This document shows positions 1 through 5,572 of a stretch of DNA of 8,363 nt, piece after piece. Numbering within the stretch: the stretch's first letter is position 1; each line of letters opens with the position of its first letter. This stretch comes from an uncultured Oscillospiraceae bacterium (GTDB lineage Bacteria > Bacillota > Clostridia > Oscillospirales > Acutalibacteraceae): assembly GCA_900550095.1 (NCBI GenBank), contig URRG01000083.1, positions 1-8,363 on the forward strand, read 5' to 3'. The notes under the pieces are model-generated. The model saw nothing but the letters and a program-made list of their open reading frames with translations. It was not told the DNA's origin and ran no database searches. Position numbers and translations under genes: made by a program.

Positions 1-2
1 TG

Positions 3-25
3 GCCGCCTTTTTGGTGGGCTTTTT
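3..25 (+). terminator. possible small hairpin terminator at the left edge
   Basis: CCGCC and GGTGG pair (one G-U) around a five-T loop, and GC plus five T follow on the plus strand. This would end a plus-strand gene lying left of the window. It could also serve the minus-strand lipoprotein gene, whose stop is about 35 bases away, but the bases that would show a T run on that strand lie outside the window. The stem is short and its left side may be cut off. Confidence 0.35.
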
Positions 26-56
26 CTCCTCCTGGACAGGCTGTGCGCAGAGCCCG

Positions 57-521
57 TCAGGAGACGGAAGGCCGCAGCCGTTCATACCGGGCGCTTCCCA
101 TGTTCAGCACGGTCCCGTCCTCCGAAAGGGAATAGGGAAATTCCTCCAGCGAGCGGCCAAAGGGCACGGTATAGGTGAGAAGGAGACTCCCTTCCTCTGC
201 GGAGTAGCTTCCGGAAAAGGAGGGCCCGCCCAACGGTTTCAGAAGGAGGGAGCCGTCCTCTGAAAGGGAGAGCTCCATAACGCCGCTTTCGTCGCGCCAG
301 ACGCCGGCAAGGGCGTTTTTGGAAGCGGGGGATCCAGCAGAAGCGGCTTCTGTATGCAGAGGAGCGTCCTCTTCGTCCACAGGCGGCCTGCCGGAGCCGG
401 AACAGCCGGCAAGCAGAAGGCAGACGGTCAAACAGGCGGCCAAAAGGGAAAGCAGAAGAGCAGAGGAGGCCTGCCGGCTCTGCCGGGCCCGCTGCCTTTT
501 ATAATTTTTTGACATTTTCAT
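57..521 (-). CDS. small predicted lipoprotein, lipocalin-like or DUF5640-like beta domain
   Basis: This encodes 154 residues. The start is the ATG at 521 because GGAGGT lies 8 bases upstream of it; the open frame reaches back to 776, but the upstream part has no ribosome site. Residues 1-18 are strongly basic, residues 19-39 form a hydrophobic segment, and LLAGC with Cys40 is a clear lipobox, so the protein should be lipid-anchored outside the membrane. An acidic, Ser/Ala-rich linker (about 41-68) leads to a domain of about 80 residues. It begins LAGVWRDESG and alternates short beta-like stretches with SEDG turns, the pattern of small lipocalin-like Firmicutes lipoproteins that start with a 'GxW' strand. 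The exact family is inferred and the function is unknown. It appears to be a single-gene unit; no convincing promoter was found. Confidence 0.78.
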   Translation of the reverse strand: MKMSKNYKRQRARQSRQASSALLLSLLAACLTVCLLLAGCSGSGRPPVDEEDAPLHTEAASAGSPASKNALAGVWRDESGVMELSLSEDGSLLLKPLGGPSFSGSYSAEEGSLLLTYTVPFGRSLEEFPYSLSEDGTVLNMGSARYERLRPSVS

Positions 522-795
522 GGTATGTACCTCCATAAGCAGACTTGGCGGCCGCAGAAGGGCCGGACAAAAGCTGCCCGCGGCGGAGCTTCCCCTGTGT
601 GTATATGCGGATACGGCCCGATGACTATATTGGGCCGTATATAGAATAGCGAGGGAAGCTCCTTCACAAATATCCTGTAGATATTGTATCGAAAACGGTC
701 CGTTCCATAGTATAGGATAGAGAAAAAAATGGAGGCTCCCGAGCGGTAAATAGTGGAAGAAGATACAGAAAAACAAACTTTTGTTCTAAAAATCC
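522..795. other. gene-free stretch between divergent genes
   Basis: This is the upstream region of the minus-strand lipoprotein gene and the distal upstream region of the plus-strand pair. It holds the lipoprotein ribosome site (around 530-535), an inverted repeat at 611-640 and an AT-rich portion from about 660. Minus-strand -10-like hexamers were seen (for example TACAAT near 675) but without a convincing -35. No RNA gene was recognised. Confidence 0.5.
611..640. repeat. inverted repeat able to form a 13-pair hairpin
   Basis: ATACGGCCC (611-619) and GGGCCGTAT (632-640) are perfect complements. On the plus strand the stem can extend inward through A-U, U-A and two G-U pairs to a four-base ACTA loop. 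On the minus strand the two G-U positions become A-C mismatches, so a plus-strand RNA would fold better. No T run follows, so it is not a standard terminator. It could be an operator or part of an RNA leader. Confidence 0.5.
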
Positions 796-818
796 TTGAA
801 AAATACAAACATATGTGC
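775..818. promoter_or_regulatory. two LexA (SOS) box-like sites flanking and overlapping a promoter
   Basis: AAAC-tttt-GTTC lies at 775-786 (other strand: GAAC-N4-GTTT), and AAAC-atat-GTGC lies at 807-818. Their centres are 32 bp apart, about three helical turns. Gram-positive LexA sites follow GAAC-N4-GTTC, often GTTT in clostridia. The first site fits this; the second has one half-site mismatch and lies inside the -35/-10 spacer, where a repressor would block transcription. The first site also belongs to an alternative palindrome, AACAAA-ct-TTTGTT (772-785), so assignment to LexA is an inference. Confidence 0.35.
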
Positions 819-824
819 TAAACT
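796..824 (+). promoter_or_regulatory. sigma-A-type promoter for the 965/1333 gene pair
   Basis: A -35 TTGAAA (796-801) is followed by a 17-base spacer and a -10 TAAACT (819-824) preceded by TGC, an extended -10. Transcription would start near 831, giving a leader of about 135 bases before the GTG at 965. Confidence 0.6.
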
Positions 825-902
825 GAAGATACAGGAACAATATGAGGACCTCTCGCCCATGTCTGTTTCTTGTATGTTTTTATATTTCGAAGGAGCTTTC
901 AT

Positions 903-944
903 ATGTCTGAGAGTTCTGAAGAAAAGGCCTCAGGGCCCTATTGA
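903..944 (+). CDS. possible 13-residue leader peptide
   Basis: An ATG at 903 with AAGGAG (890-895) seven bases upstream starts a 13-codon frame, MSESSEEKASGPY, ending in TGA at 942-944. The ribosome site is as good as those of the real genes here. The stop lies 20 bases before the GTG at 965 and just ahead of that gene's own ribosome site (951-957). A second weaker ORF, 842-910 (22 codons, hydrophobic, with AGGA upstream), overlaps its start. It may be a regulatory leader for the downstream pair, or it may be chance. Confidence 0.35.
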   Translation: MSESSEEKASGPY

Positions 945-964
945 ACAGGGAAAGGAGAAGATCT

Positions 965-1336
965 GTGAACACATCGGTGGAACATATGAAATATGCGGAA
1001 TATGAAGAATATGCAGGGTATGCGGAATACGGCGAGTGGAGCGCCCAATATATGAAGGAAGCAGAAATCCTCCGGGAAAGAGTGGAGCGGCTGCGTACCG
1101 AAGCACGGGGGATCCGGAACAGCGACGAGGCGGACCGCCTGAGCTGGAGGGCGGCAATGCTGTATGGAATGTATCTGGACTGCCTCCACACGGGCCGTCT
1201 GCTGGCAGAGCGTTCCCATCCGGCTTCCCTTCCGAAGGGGGATAAAGAAGGTACGCCGCGGCTTTTGGTGAAAAAAGAGCACAAATACAGTGCGGAAAAA
1301 ACAGCCGGGAGAGGCAGGAAAGAGGGGGCGGCATGA
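965..1336 (+). CDS. hypothetical protein, partner of the orphan sigma-like protein
   Basis: This encodes 123 residues of unrecognised function. The GTG at 965 is chosen because AAAGGAG (951-957) lies seven bases upstream; a TTG at 941 and an ATG at 986 are in frame but lack ribosome sites. Residues 10-24 are five Y-x-x triplets encoded by a 9-bp repeat. Residues 27-85 look mostly helical and charged, with regular Arg/Glu (about 30-60) and then an aromatic stretch (about 61-80) that may pack against a partner. The tail from about 86 is Lys/Arg/Gly-rich and probably disordered. There is no signal peptide or membrane segment. Its stop overlaps the next start (ATGA), so the two are translationally coupled and probably act together. 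Such pairs of a small protein and a sigma-70-like HTH protein occur in clostridial accessory and prophage-like regions; the role here is inferred. Confidence 0.72.
   Translation: MNTSVEHMKYAEYEEYAGYAEYGEWSAQYMKEAEILRERVERLRTEARGIRNSDEADRLSWRAAMLYGMYLDCLHTGRLLAERSHPASLPKGDKEGTPRLLVKKEHKYSAEKTAGRGRKEGAA
992..1036 (+). repeat. five tandem 9-bp units encoding Tyr-x-x
   Basis: The units are TATGCGGAA, TATGAAGAA, TATGCAGGG, TATGCGGAA and TACGGCGAG. Units 1 and 4 are identical and the rest diverge at a few bases. They lie in frame in the gene starting at 965 and give YAE-YEE-YAG-YAE-YGE. Gain or loss of a unit would keep the reading frame. Confidence 0.75.
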
Positions 1337-1647
1337 GGCGCCGGAATCTGAGCCTGGATCTCTTTGGGGAGCGGCTTCCCGCCATGGTTTTGCCTTTTTC
1401 CCGCGACAGGGAGGAAGAGGCGCGGAGCAGAAAGAGGCTTATAAGGACGCTTCAGGAGGCCGTGGAAGGGGAGCTTACCCAGCGCCAGAAGGACTGCCTC
1501 AAGCGCTATTATTTCGACGGCTTTTCGCAGGAAGAGATCGCAGGGGAAATGGGGATCACCGCGGCTACGGTTTCCCGCCATCTGAAAAAGGCGAGAAGGC
1601 GTCTTGAAAAGGTGATCGGCTACGCCTACCCTGCCCTGCGGAATTGA
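1333..1647 (+). CDS. orphan sigma-70 region 4-type HTH protein
   Basis: This encodes 104 residues starting at the ATG of an ATGA overlap with the previous gene, with a purine-rich GAGGGGG ribosome site just upstream. Residues 47-95 match sigma-70 region 4: LTQRQKDCL opens the domain, FSQEEIAGEMGIT is the first HTH helix and turn, and ATVSRHLKKARRRL is the recognition helix and end. This is the region that contacts the -35 element. There is no region 2 (core binding and -10 recognition); the N-terminal 45 residues are basic and helical without a recognisable domain. It therefore cannot be a normal sigma factor. It may bind DNA as a sigma-like regulator, or work with the 123-residue protein as a split factor. 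The HTH family call is firm; the mechanism is not known. Confidence 0.82.
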   Translation: MRRRNLSLDLFGERLPAMVLPFSRDREEEARSRKRLIRTLQEAVEGELTQRQKDCLKRYYFDGFSQEEIAGEMGITAATVSRHLKKARRRLEKVIGYAYPALRN

Positions 1648-1705
1648 AAAGGAAACGGCGGTTTGCTGTGTAAGAAGGAAGGGAGATATTCACGCCGGAG
1701 AGAGC

Positions 1706-1749
1706 CGAAAAACCGGAGCCCGGAAAATATGCGCTTCCCTGGGTTCCGG
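1706..1749 (-). terminator. rho-independent terminator of the YihY-family gene
   Basis: The arms at 1713-1721 and 1741-1749 pair over nine positions (one A-C on the minus strand, G-U on the plus). GGAA/TTCC continues the stem inside after a two-base bulge. On the minus strand the stem is followed directly by five T (1712-1708). It lies 15 bases after the stop of the YihY-family gene, between convergent genes, and may also slow plus-strand transcription. Confidence 0.6.
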
Positions 1750-1763
1750 CCTGATATCCCGTT

Positions 1764-2651
1764 TTACCCTTTTTTCTCGTTTGCTCCCGATTTTCCGCCT
1801 GTTTTCAGGCGTTTGGGGCGGTTGGCCAGGAGATGGTTCAATTCCGCCCCCATGATGACGGTGATGGCGCTGAAATAGAGCCAGAGCAGCAGGACGATCA
1901 CAGCGCCGATGGAACCGTATACCACGGAATAACGCCCCATATTTTCCACATAAAAGGCGAAGCCTATGGAGTAGGCCAGCCAGGTGAGGAGGGCGGCGAA
2001 CGCTCCTGGCAGGACCTGCTTCACTGAGTACTGGCGGTTGGGGACCAGGAAGTACAGCATCAGGAGCACGGTGAACAGGACCGCGGCCAGAAAGACGAAG
2101 CGGAGCACATTCCACGCGTCGATGGAGGCCTTGTCCAAAGGGAGCCAGCCGGAAAGCCATGTTAGGACGCTGCGCCCCAGGGTCATCAGCGCCAGGGAGA
2201 AAAAGACGATGAAGATCAGGAACACAGTGGTCAGGAACACGTGGAGCTGATGGCGCAGAAAGGTGTATTTTGCCTGTATCCTGTAGGCCCTGTGAATGGA
2301 CTGCAGCAGGCAGTTTACGGCCCGCATAGTGAAATACACGGTAAAAACCAGGCCGAAAAAGAGCAGAGACGCATTTTTGATCTCGGCTATGTGGCCCAGG
2401 TATGAATTGACGATCTCCACGATATCCGCGGGGATGAGCCCTCTGAAGCTTTCCTCCGTAAGGGGAGGCAGGTCGAGAAAGCTCAGAATAGCGCTGAGCA
2501 GGATCAAAAAGGGAAAGAGCGAAAAAATGAGATAGTAGGCCAGGGCGGCGGCGGAACGCCCCACCCCGTCTGAAAAATATCTCCTGATAAGGCTTTTGGG
2601 AACGGAATACCTGCCTTTAAACGGATTCAGGCGAAAACAAAAACTTTTCAA
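1764..2651 (-). CDS. yihY: YihY/BrkB (UPF0761)-family inner membrane protein
   Basis: This encodes 295 residues, close to the usual length for the family. The start is taken as TTG at 2651 because GAGGTG lies five bases upstream; the frame stays open to 2798, but there is no ATG or ribosome site in the extra 49 codons. About six membrane segments are visible, near residues 36-58, 93-115, 135-157, 183-205, 210-233 and 243-268. The family signature is near the end: YGSIGAVIVLLLWLYF, then the polar GAELN (268-272). The C-terminal tail (276-295) is Lys/Arg-rich and cytoplasmic. Family members were once called ribonuclease BN or virulence factor BrkB. The RNase BN assignment was later withdrawn, and no transport substrate is established. 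It stands alone, with its own promoter and terminator. Confidence 0.9.
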   Translation of the reverse strand: MKSFCFRLNPFKGRYSVPKSLIRRYFSDGVGRSAAALAYYLIFSLFPFLILLSAILSFLDLPPLTEESFRGLIPADIVEIVNSYLGHIAEIKNASLLFFGLVFTVYFTMRAVNCLLQSIHRAYRIQAKYTFLRHQLHVFLTTVFLIFIVFFSLALMTLGRSVLTWLSGWLPLDKASIDAWNVLRFVFLAAVLFTVLLMLYFLVPNRQYSVKQVLPGAFAALLTWLAYSIGFAFYVENMGRYSVVYGSIGAVIVLLLWLYFSAITVIMGAELNHLLANRPKRLKTGGKSGANEKKG

Positions 2652-2707
2652 CGGGCCACCTCTCTGTCGTCTCTCTGCGGGTGTGATAAAATCGTATCCT
2701 TTTCTGT

Positions 2708-2716
2708 AGTATACCA
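2708..2716 (-). promoter_or_regulatory. extended -10 promoter of the YihY-family gene
   Basis: On the minus strand this reads TGG-TATACT, a good extended -10. No clear -35 lies 17-18 bases upstream. Transcription would start near 2701, about 50 bases before the TTG start. Confidence 0.4.
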
Positions 2717-2781
2717 AAACCGGGCCGGGAAATGATAGCTTCCTGAAAATTATGAGGACAGGCCGGAGCCTTCTCAGGCAA

Positions 2782-2822
2782 AAAGCCCCGGCGCGCATCC
2801 AAAAGGATGCAGCCGGGGCTTT
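2782..2822 (-). terminator. strong terminator of the arabinofuranosidase-DUF6171 operon
   Basis: AAAGCCCCGGC (2782-2792) and GCCGGGGCTTT (2812-2822) are perfect complements. A CATCC/GGATG stem with an AAAA loop continues the hairpin after a small internal loop. On the minus strand the stem runs into five T. The A and T flanks also suit termination in the plus direction. Confidence 0.88.
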
Positions 2823-2922
2823 CTGTGTAAAAAAGTATTGCGCTGTCTGCCGCAGAGGGCTCTGCCGTGCCTGTAAGGCGCGTCTGGGAAAAGCTCCCCT
2901 GCGCCTTTGCCTCCTTGCCGTC

Positions 2923-3177
2923 TTACCACCGCCGGGGCGTTCCCGGGCAGCAGCTGGAAGCTTTTGCGGCCCGGGCTTCTACAAAGCAGCCGCAGAGCCG
3001 GCACATGCCGTTTATCAGGCAGTCGCATTCCCGGCAGAGGGAGAGCCTCCGCCCGTACTCCTCTTTTGAGGCCCGAAGGCTTTCATCCAGGCTTTCCACA
3101 TATTCGCTGACGGTGCGGTAATATTCCTGGGTGTCCATATCCTTCAGCAGGCAGCGCTTGCATTCGCGGATCATCAT
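2923..3177 (-). CDS. DUF6171-family cysteine-rich small protein
   Basis: This encodes 84 residues starting at the first of two adjacent ATG codons, 13 bases after the arabinofuranosidase stop, so the two are almost certainly cotranscribed. The ribosome site is weak (CAGGT), which suggests translation coupled to the upstream gene. Ten cysteines are visible: CKRC (6, 9), CREC (48, 51), Cys53, then CRLCGC (59, 62, 64) and a C-terminal CC (76, 77), likely one or two zinc sites. A helical acidic segment (15-45) separates the first pair from the rest. The pattern CxxC, then YERRL-like, CxxC, INGMCRLCGCFVEARA and a terminal CP...W matches what I recall of DUF6171, a clostridial family of unknown function. 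There is no signal peptide. Whether it is functionally tied to the sugar gene is unknown. Confidence 0.82.
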   Translation of the reverse strand: MMIRECKRCLLKDMDTQEYYRTVSEYVESLDESLRASKEEYGRRLSLCRECDCLINGMCRLCGCFVEARAAKASSCCPGTPRRW

Positions 3178-3190
3178 ACCTGCCGCAGGC

Positions 3191-4660
3191 TTATTCCACG
3201 GTAAGGGAGACCACGCTGCAGGCGGGGATGGTGAAGCTGAGGCCGTCGGCGGTAATGGAGGCGTCGGTAAAGTCCTCCGTCTTCACGGCGTCGGGATTCT
3301 CAAAGGTGTTGTGGTCGCCCATGGCGCCGGTCAGGATGCGGCCGGTGACCTTGGAAGCCTTCCTGCCGACGACAGTGCACTCCACGGGATACGCCGTATC
3401 CAGAGAGAGGTTGCCCATGGTGATGTGCATAACGCCGTTTTCGTCCACGGAAACAGACTGGGTCAGGTTCGGCACAGGGTTCTCGCCGCCGATTTCCTCG
3501 GTCTCCAGAGAGCTTTCCAGCAGAGTGGCGTCCTGATGCTCCTTATACATGTCGAATACGTGATAGGTGGGGGTCAGGATCATCTTTTCGCCGTCGGTGA
3601 GGATAACAGCCTGCAGCACGTTTACCATCTGGGCGATGTTGGCCATGATCACGCGGTCACTGTGCTGGTTGAAGATGTTCAGGTTGATGGCGGCTACCAG
3701 AGCGTCGCGCATGGTATTCTGCTGATAGAGGAAGCCGGGGTTCGTGCCGGGCTCCACATCGAACCAGGTGCCCCATTCGTCCACGATCAGGCCTACCCTG
3801 TGCTCGTTGTCGTATTTATCCATGATGGCAGTGTGATGCTGGATGAGCTCCTCCATGCGGAGAGTGAGCTTCAGAGTGCGGTAGTATTCCTCTTCGGAGA
3901 AATCCAGCGCGCTGCCCTTATGCTGCCATCCGCCGGGATGGGTGTAGTAGTGGAGGGTGATGGCGTCGCAGTAATTGCCGGCTACCTTCATGACGCCGTC
4001 CGTCCATTCATAGTCGGCCACATTGGGGCCGCAGGCGATCTTGAAGACCTTGTTGCCGCTGTAGTTGCGCACATAGGTCTGGAACCGGCGGTAGAGATCT
4101 CCGTAGAATTCGGGACGCATATTGCCGCCGCAGCCCCAGTTTTCATTGCCGATGCCGAAGTATTTGACCTTCCAGGGTTCGGGGTGGCCGTTTTCCGCGC
4201 GCATATTGGCCATGGGGGATACGCCGTCAAAGGTCATATACTCCATCCACTCCTGCATTTCCTGCACGGTGCCGCTGCCCACGTTGCCGTTGATATAAGG
4301 CTCGCAGCCCAGCTGGCGGCAGAGCTCCATGAATTCATGAGTGCCGAAGGAGTTGTCTTCCACGACTCCGCCCCAATGGGTGTTGATCATCTTTTTGCGG
4401 TTTTCCTTCGGGCCGATGCCGTCCTTCCAGTGGTATTCGTCCGCAAAGCAGCCGCCCGGCCAGCGCAGGACCGGGATCTTGATCTTTTTCAGGGCTTCTA
4501 CCACGTCGTTGCGCATTCCGTTGGTGTTCGGAATGGGGGAGTTTTCTCCCACATACAGGCCTTCATAAATGCAGCGGCCCAGATGCTCGGAGAAGTGGCC
4601 ATAGATTTCCTTGTTGATCTTGCTCTTCTTTTTCAGAGTGTTGATGACCATTTTGCTCAC
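3191..4660 (-). CDS. abfA: GH51 intracellular alpha-L-arabinofuranosidase
   Basis: This enzyme (EC 3.2.1.55) removes terminal arabinofuranose from arabinan or arabinoxylan oligosaccharides. It has 489 residues, normal for GH51. GTG at 4660 is chosen because GCGAGGGA precedes it at good spacing; an ATG at 4675 has no ribosome site. The (beta/alpha)8 barrel comes first: IYGHFSEHLGRCIYEG (19-34) and LRWPGGCFADEYHW (66-78) are family signatures. The acid/base is Glu173 in GNENWG and the nucleophile is Glu295 in DEWG, nearly the same positions as in the Geobacillus enzyme. A beta-sandwich domain follows from about 380 to the end. There is no signal peptide, so it acts in the cytoplasm on imported oligosaccharides. 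It is the first gene of an operon with the DUF6171 gene and has its own promoter and operators. Confidence 0.96.
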   Translation of the reverse strand: MSKMVINTLKKKSKINKEIYGHFSEHLGRCIYEGLYVGENSPIPNTNGMRNDVVEALKKIKIPVLRWPGGCFADEYHWKDGIGPKENRKKMINTHWGGVVEDNSFGTHEFMELCRQLGCEPYINGNVGSGTVQEMQEWMEYMTFDGVSPMANMRAENGHPEPWKVKYFGIGNENWGCGGNMRPEFYGDLYRRFQTYVRNYSGNKVFKIACGPNVADYEWTDGVMKVAGNYCDAITLHYYTHPGGWQHKGSALDFSEEEYYRTLKLTLRMEELIQHHTAIMDKYDNEHRVGLIVDEWGTWFDVEPGTNPGFLYQQNTMRDALVAAINLNIFNQHSDRVIMANIAQMVNVLQAVILTDGEKMILTPTYHVFDMYKEHQDATLLESSLETEEIGGENPVPNLTQSVSVDENGVMHITMGNLSLDTAYPVECTVVGRKASKVTGRILTGAMGDHNTFENPDAVKTEDFTDASITADGLSFTIPACSVVSLTVE

Positions 4661-4688
4661 AAAAATCCCTCGCATTCTTGTTAAGTAA

Positions 4689-4717
4689 ATTGTAAATACC
4701 AATTTGAAGATTTTCAA
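4689..4717 (-). promoter_or_regulatory. promoter of the arabinofuranosidase operon
   Basis: On the minus strand a -35 TTGAAA (4717-4712), a 17-base spacer and a -10 TACAAT (4694-4689) give a near-consensus vegetative promoter. The start point would be near 4682, about 22 bases before the GTG codon. The inverted repeat at 4698-4723 covers the -35 and most of the spacer. Confidence 0.8.
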
Positions 4718-4723
4718 ATTGGT
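4698..4723. promoter_or_regulatory. perfect inverted repeat over the arabinofuranosidase promoter (probable operator)
   Basis: ACCAATTTGAA (4698-4708) and TTCAAATTGGT (4713-4723) are perfect 11-bp arms around a four-base spacer. The repeat overlaps the -35 and spacer of the promoter, so a bound dimer would repress. The palindrome is too AT-rich and too far from a T run to be a terminator. The regulator is not in the window. Confidence 0.65.
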
Positions 4724-4735
4724 TGTATGTACAAC
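4722..4735. promoter_or_regulatory. second palindrome, AraR-operator-like
   Basis: GTTGTA-TG-TACAAC is a perfect 14-bp palindrome just upstream of the -35 of the arabinofuranosidase promoter, sharing two bases with the longer repeat. Its core TTGTATGTACAA differs by one base from the TTGTACGTACAA-type core I recall for AraR, the GntR-family arabinose repressor of Firmicutes. The gene content (arabinose release) fits. The identification rests on memory of the motif. Confidence 0.45.
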
Positions 4736-4870
4736 TGCCGTTTCCCTTAGCATACTGTTTTTTCAGAGAATTGACAAGAGGTTTCCTGCAAAAAAATAAA
4801 AATTGTGGAACCGATACAGAAGAATTGAAGAAATTTTCTTGTAAAAAGCACGAGGTTCATAGAAAATACA

Positions 4871-4899
4871 TTGATAAATACGCTGCTTTTGGGTATACT
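4871..4899 (+). promoter_or_regulatory. promoter of the rubrerythrin gene
   Basis: TTGATA (4871-4876), a 17-base spacer and TATACT (4894-4899) form a strong vegetative promoter. Transcription would begin near 4906, leaving a leader of about 127 bases. The leader contains two adjacent small hairpins: TACCC/GGGTA (4939-4943/4952-4956), and AGC-g-TTCC/GGAAGCT (4958-4965/4979-4985). No clear PerR box was seen. Confidence 0.75.
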
Positions 4900-5032
4900 G
4901 GATTTAGCAATGTTTTCCATGAAAGGCCTGGCTTTCAATACCCGGTTCCGGGGGTAAAGCGTTCCGGCCGGATGCTTTGGAAGCTGGGGGTACTGCGTAC
5001 GATGCGCAAATGTAGTAAGGAGGAATGTAAAA

Positions 5033-5572
5033 ATGGAACTCAAGGGCAGCAAAACAGAGGCAAACCTGCTGGCGGCATTTGCCGGCGAATCCCAGGCCAG
5101 AAACAAATATACCTATTACGCTTCCCGCGCAAAGAAGGACGGCTACGAGCAGATCGCGGCTATTTTTGAGGAAACCGCCAACAACGAAAAAGAGCACGCC
5201 AAAATCTGGTTCAAGCTTCTGCACGACGGCGGCATCCCCGCCACCGCCGAGAACCTGAAGGACGCCGCGGCGGGCGAAAACTACGAATGGACCGAGATGT
5301 ATAAGGAATTCGCAGATGTGGCCGACGAAGAGGGCTTTACGCAGATCGCCGCCACCATGCGTTTGATTGCTGCTGTGGAAAAGTCTCATGAAGAGCGTTA
5401 TCGTAAGCTTATCAAGAATCTGGAGGAAGACGTGGTCTTCAAGGCCGGGGAAGAGACAGTATGGGTATGCCGCAACTGCGGATACATCCATGTGGGGACC
5501 TCCGCTCCCGCCATGTGCCCCGCATGTAAGCATCCCCAGGCATTCTTTGAGCGGCGGGCGGAAAATTACTGA
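5033..5572 (+). CDS. rbr: rubrerythrin (NADH peroxidase-type diiron protein)
   Basis: This cytoplasmic protein reduces hydrogen peroxide to water in anaerobes, taking electrons from rubredoxin or NADH-dependent reductases. It has 179 residues; AAGGAGG (5017-5023) lies nine bases before the ATG. The N-terminal ferritin-like four-helix domain (about 1-135) has the full diiron ligand set by comparison with the Desulfovibrio protein: Glu19 (GES), Glu52 and His55 (EKEH), Glu82 and Glu85 (GENYE), Glu116 and His119 (EKSH). The C-terminal rubredoxin-like domain (about 140-179) has Cys146, Cys149, Cys162 and Cys165 in CxxCGYI and CPxC for one iron, ending with the usual HPQAFFE. It is a single-gene unit with its own promoter and terminator, as expected for a highly expressed stress protein. 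Confidence 0.97.
   Translation: MELKGSKTEANLLAAFAGESQARNKYTYYASRAKKDGYEQIAAIFEETANNEKEHAKIWFKLLHDGGIPATAENLKDAAAGENYEWTEMYKEFADVADEEGFTQIAATMRLIAAVEKSHEERYRKLIKNLEEDVVFKAGEETVWVCRNCGYIHVGTSAPAMCPACKHPQAFFERRAENY

Noticed and set aside
522..776. Upstream extension of the lipoprotein frame to 776
   Set aside because: It would bury the signal peptide 85 residues into the protein. The ATG at 521 has GGAGGT at proper spacing directly before the basic and hydrophobic signal sequence.
880..1581. Long minus-strand frames opposite the 965/1333 gene pair
   Set aside because: The plus-strand pair has ribosome sites, an ATGA overlap and a recognisable HTH. The antisense translations are low-complexity Ser/Arg/Tyr-rich shadows.
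2652..2798. Extra 49 N-terminal codons of the YihY-family gene, back to an ATG at 2798
   Set aside because: The extension crosses the predicted promoter and enters the neighbouring terminator, is not typical of the family, and lacks a ribosome site; TTG 2651 has GAGGTG.
3131..4684. A 517-codon open frame on the plus strand, opposite the arabinofuranosidase gene
   Set aside because: It lies entirely antisense to a clear GH51 gene with both catalytic glutamates. Its translation is His/Val/Ala-rich, a typical codon-usage shadow, and it has no ribosome site.
4738..4752. Possible catabolite (cre) site upstream of the arabinofuranosidase promoter
   Set aside because: The minus strand reads GGGAAACGGCAG, which keeps only part of the cre core and lacks its symmetry; the match is too weak to call.
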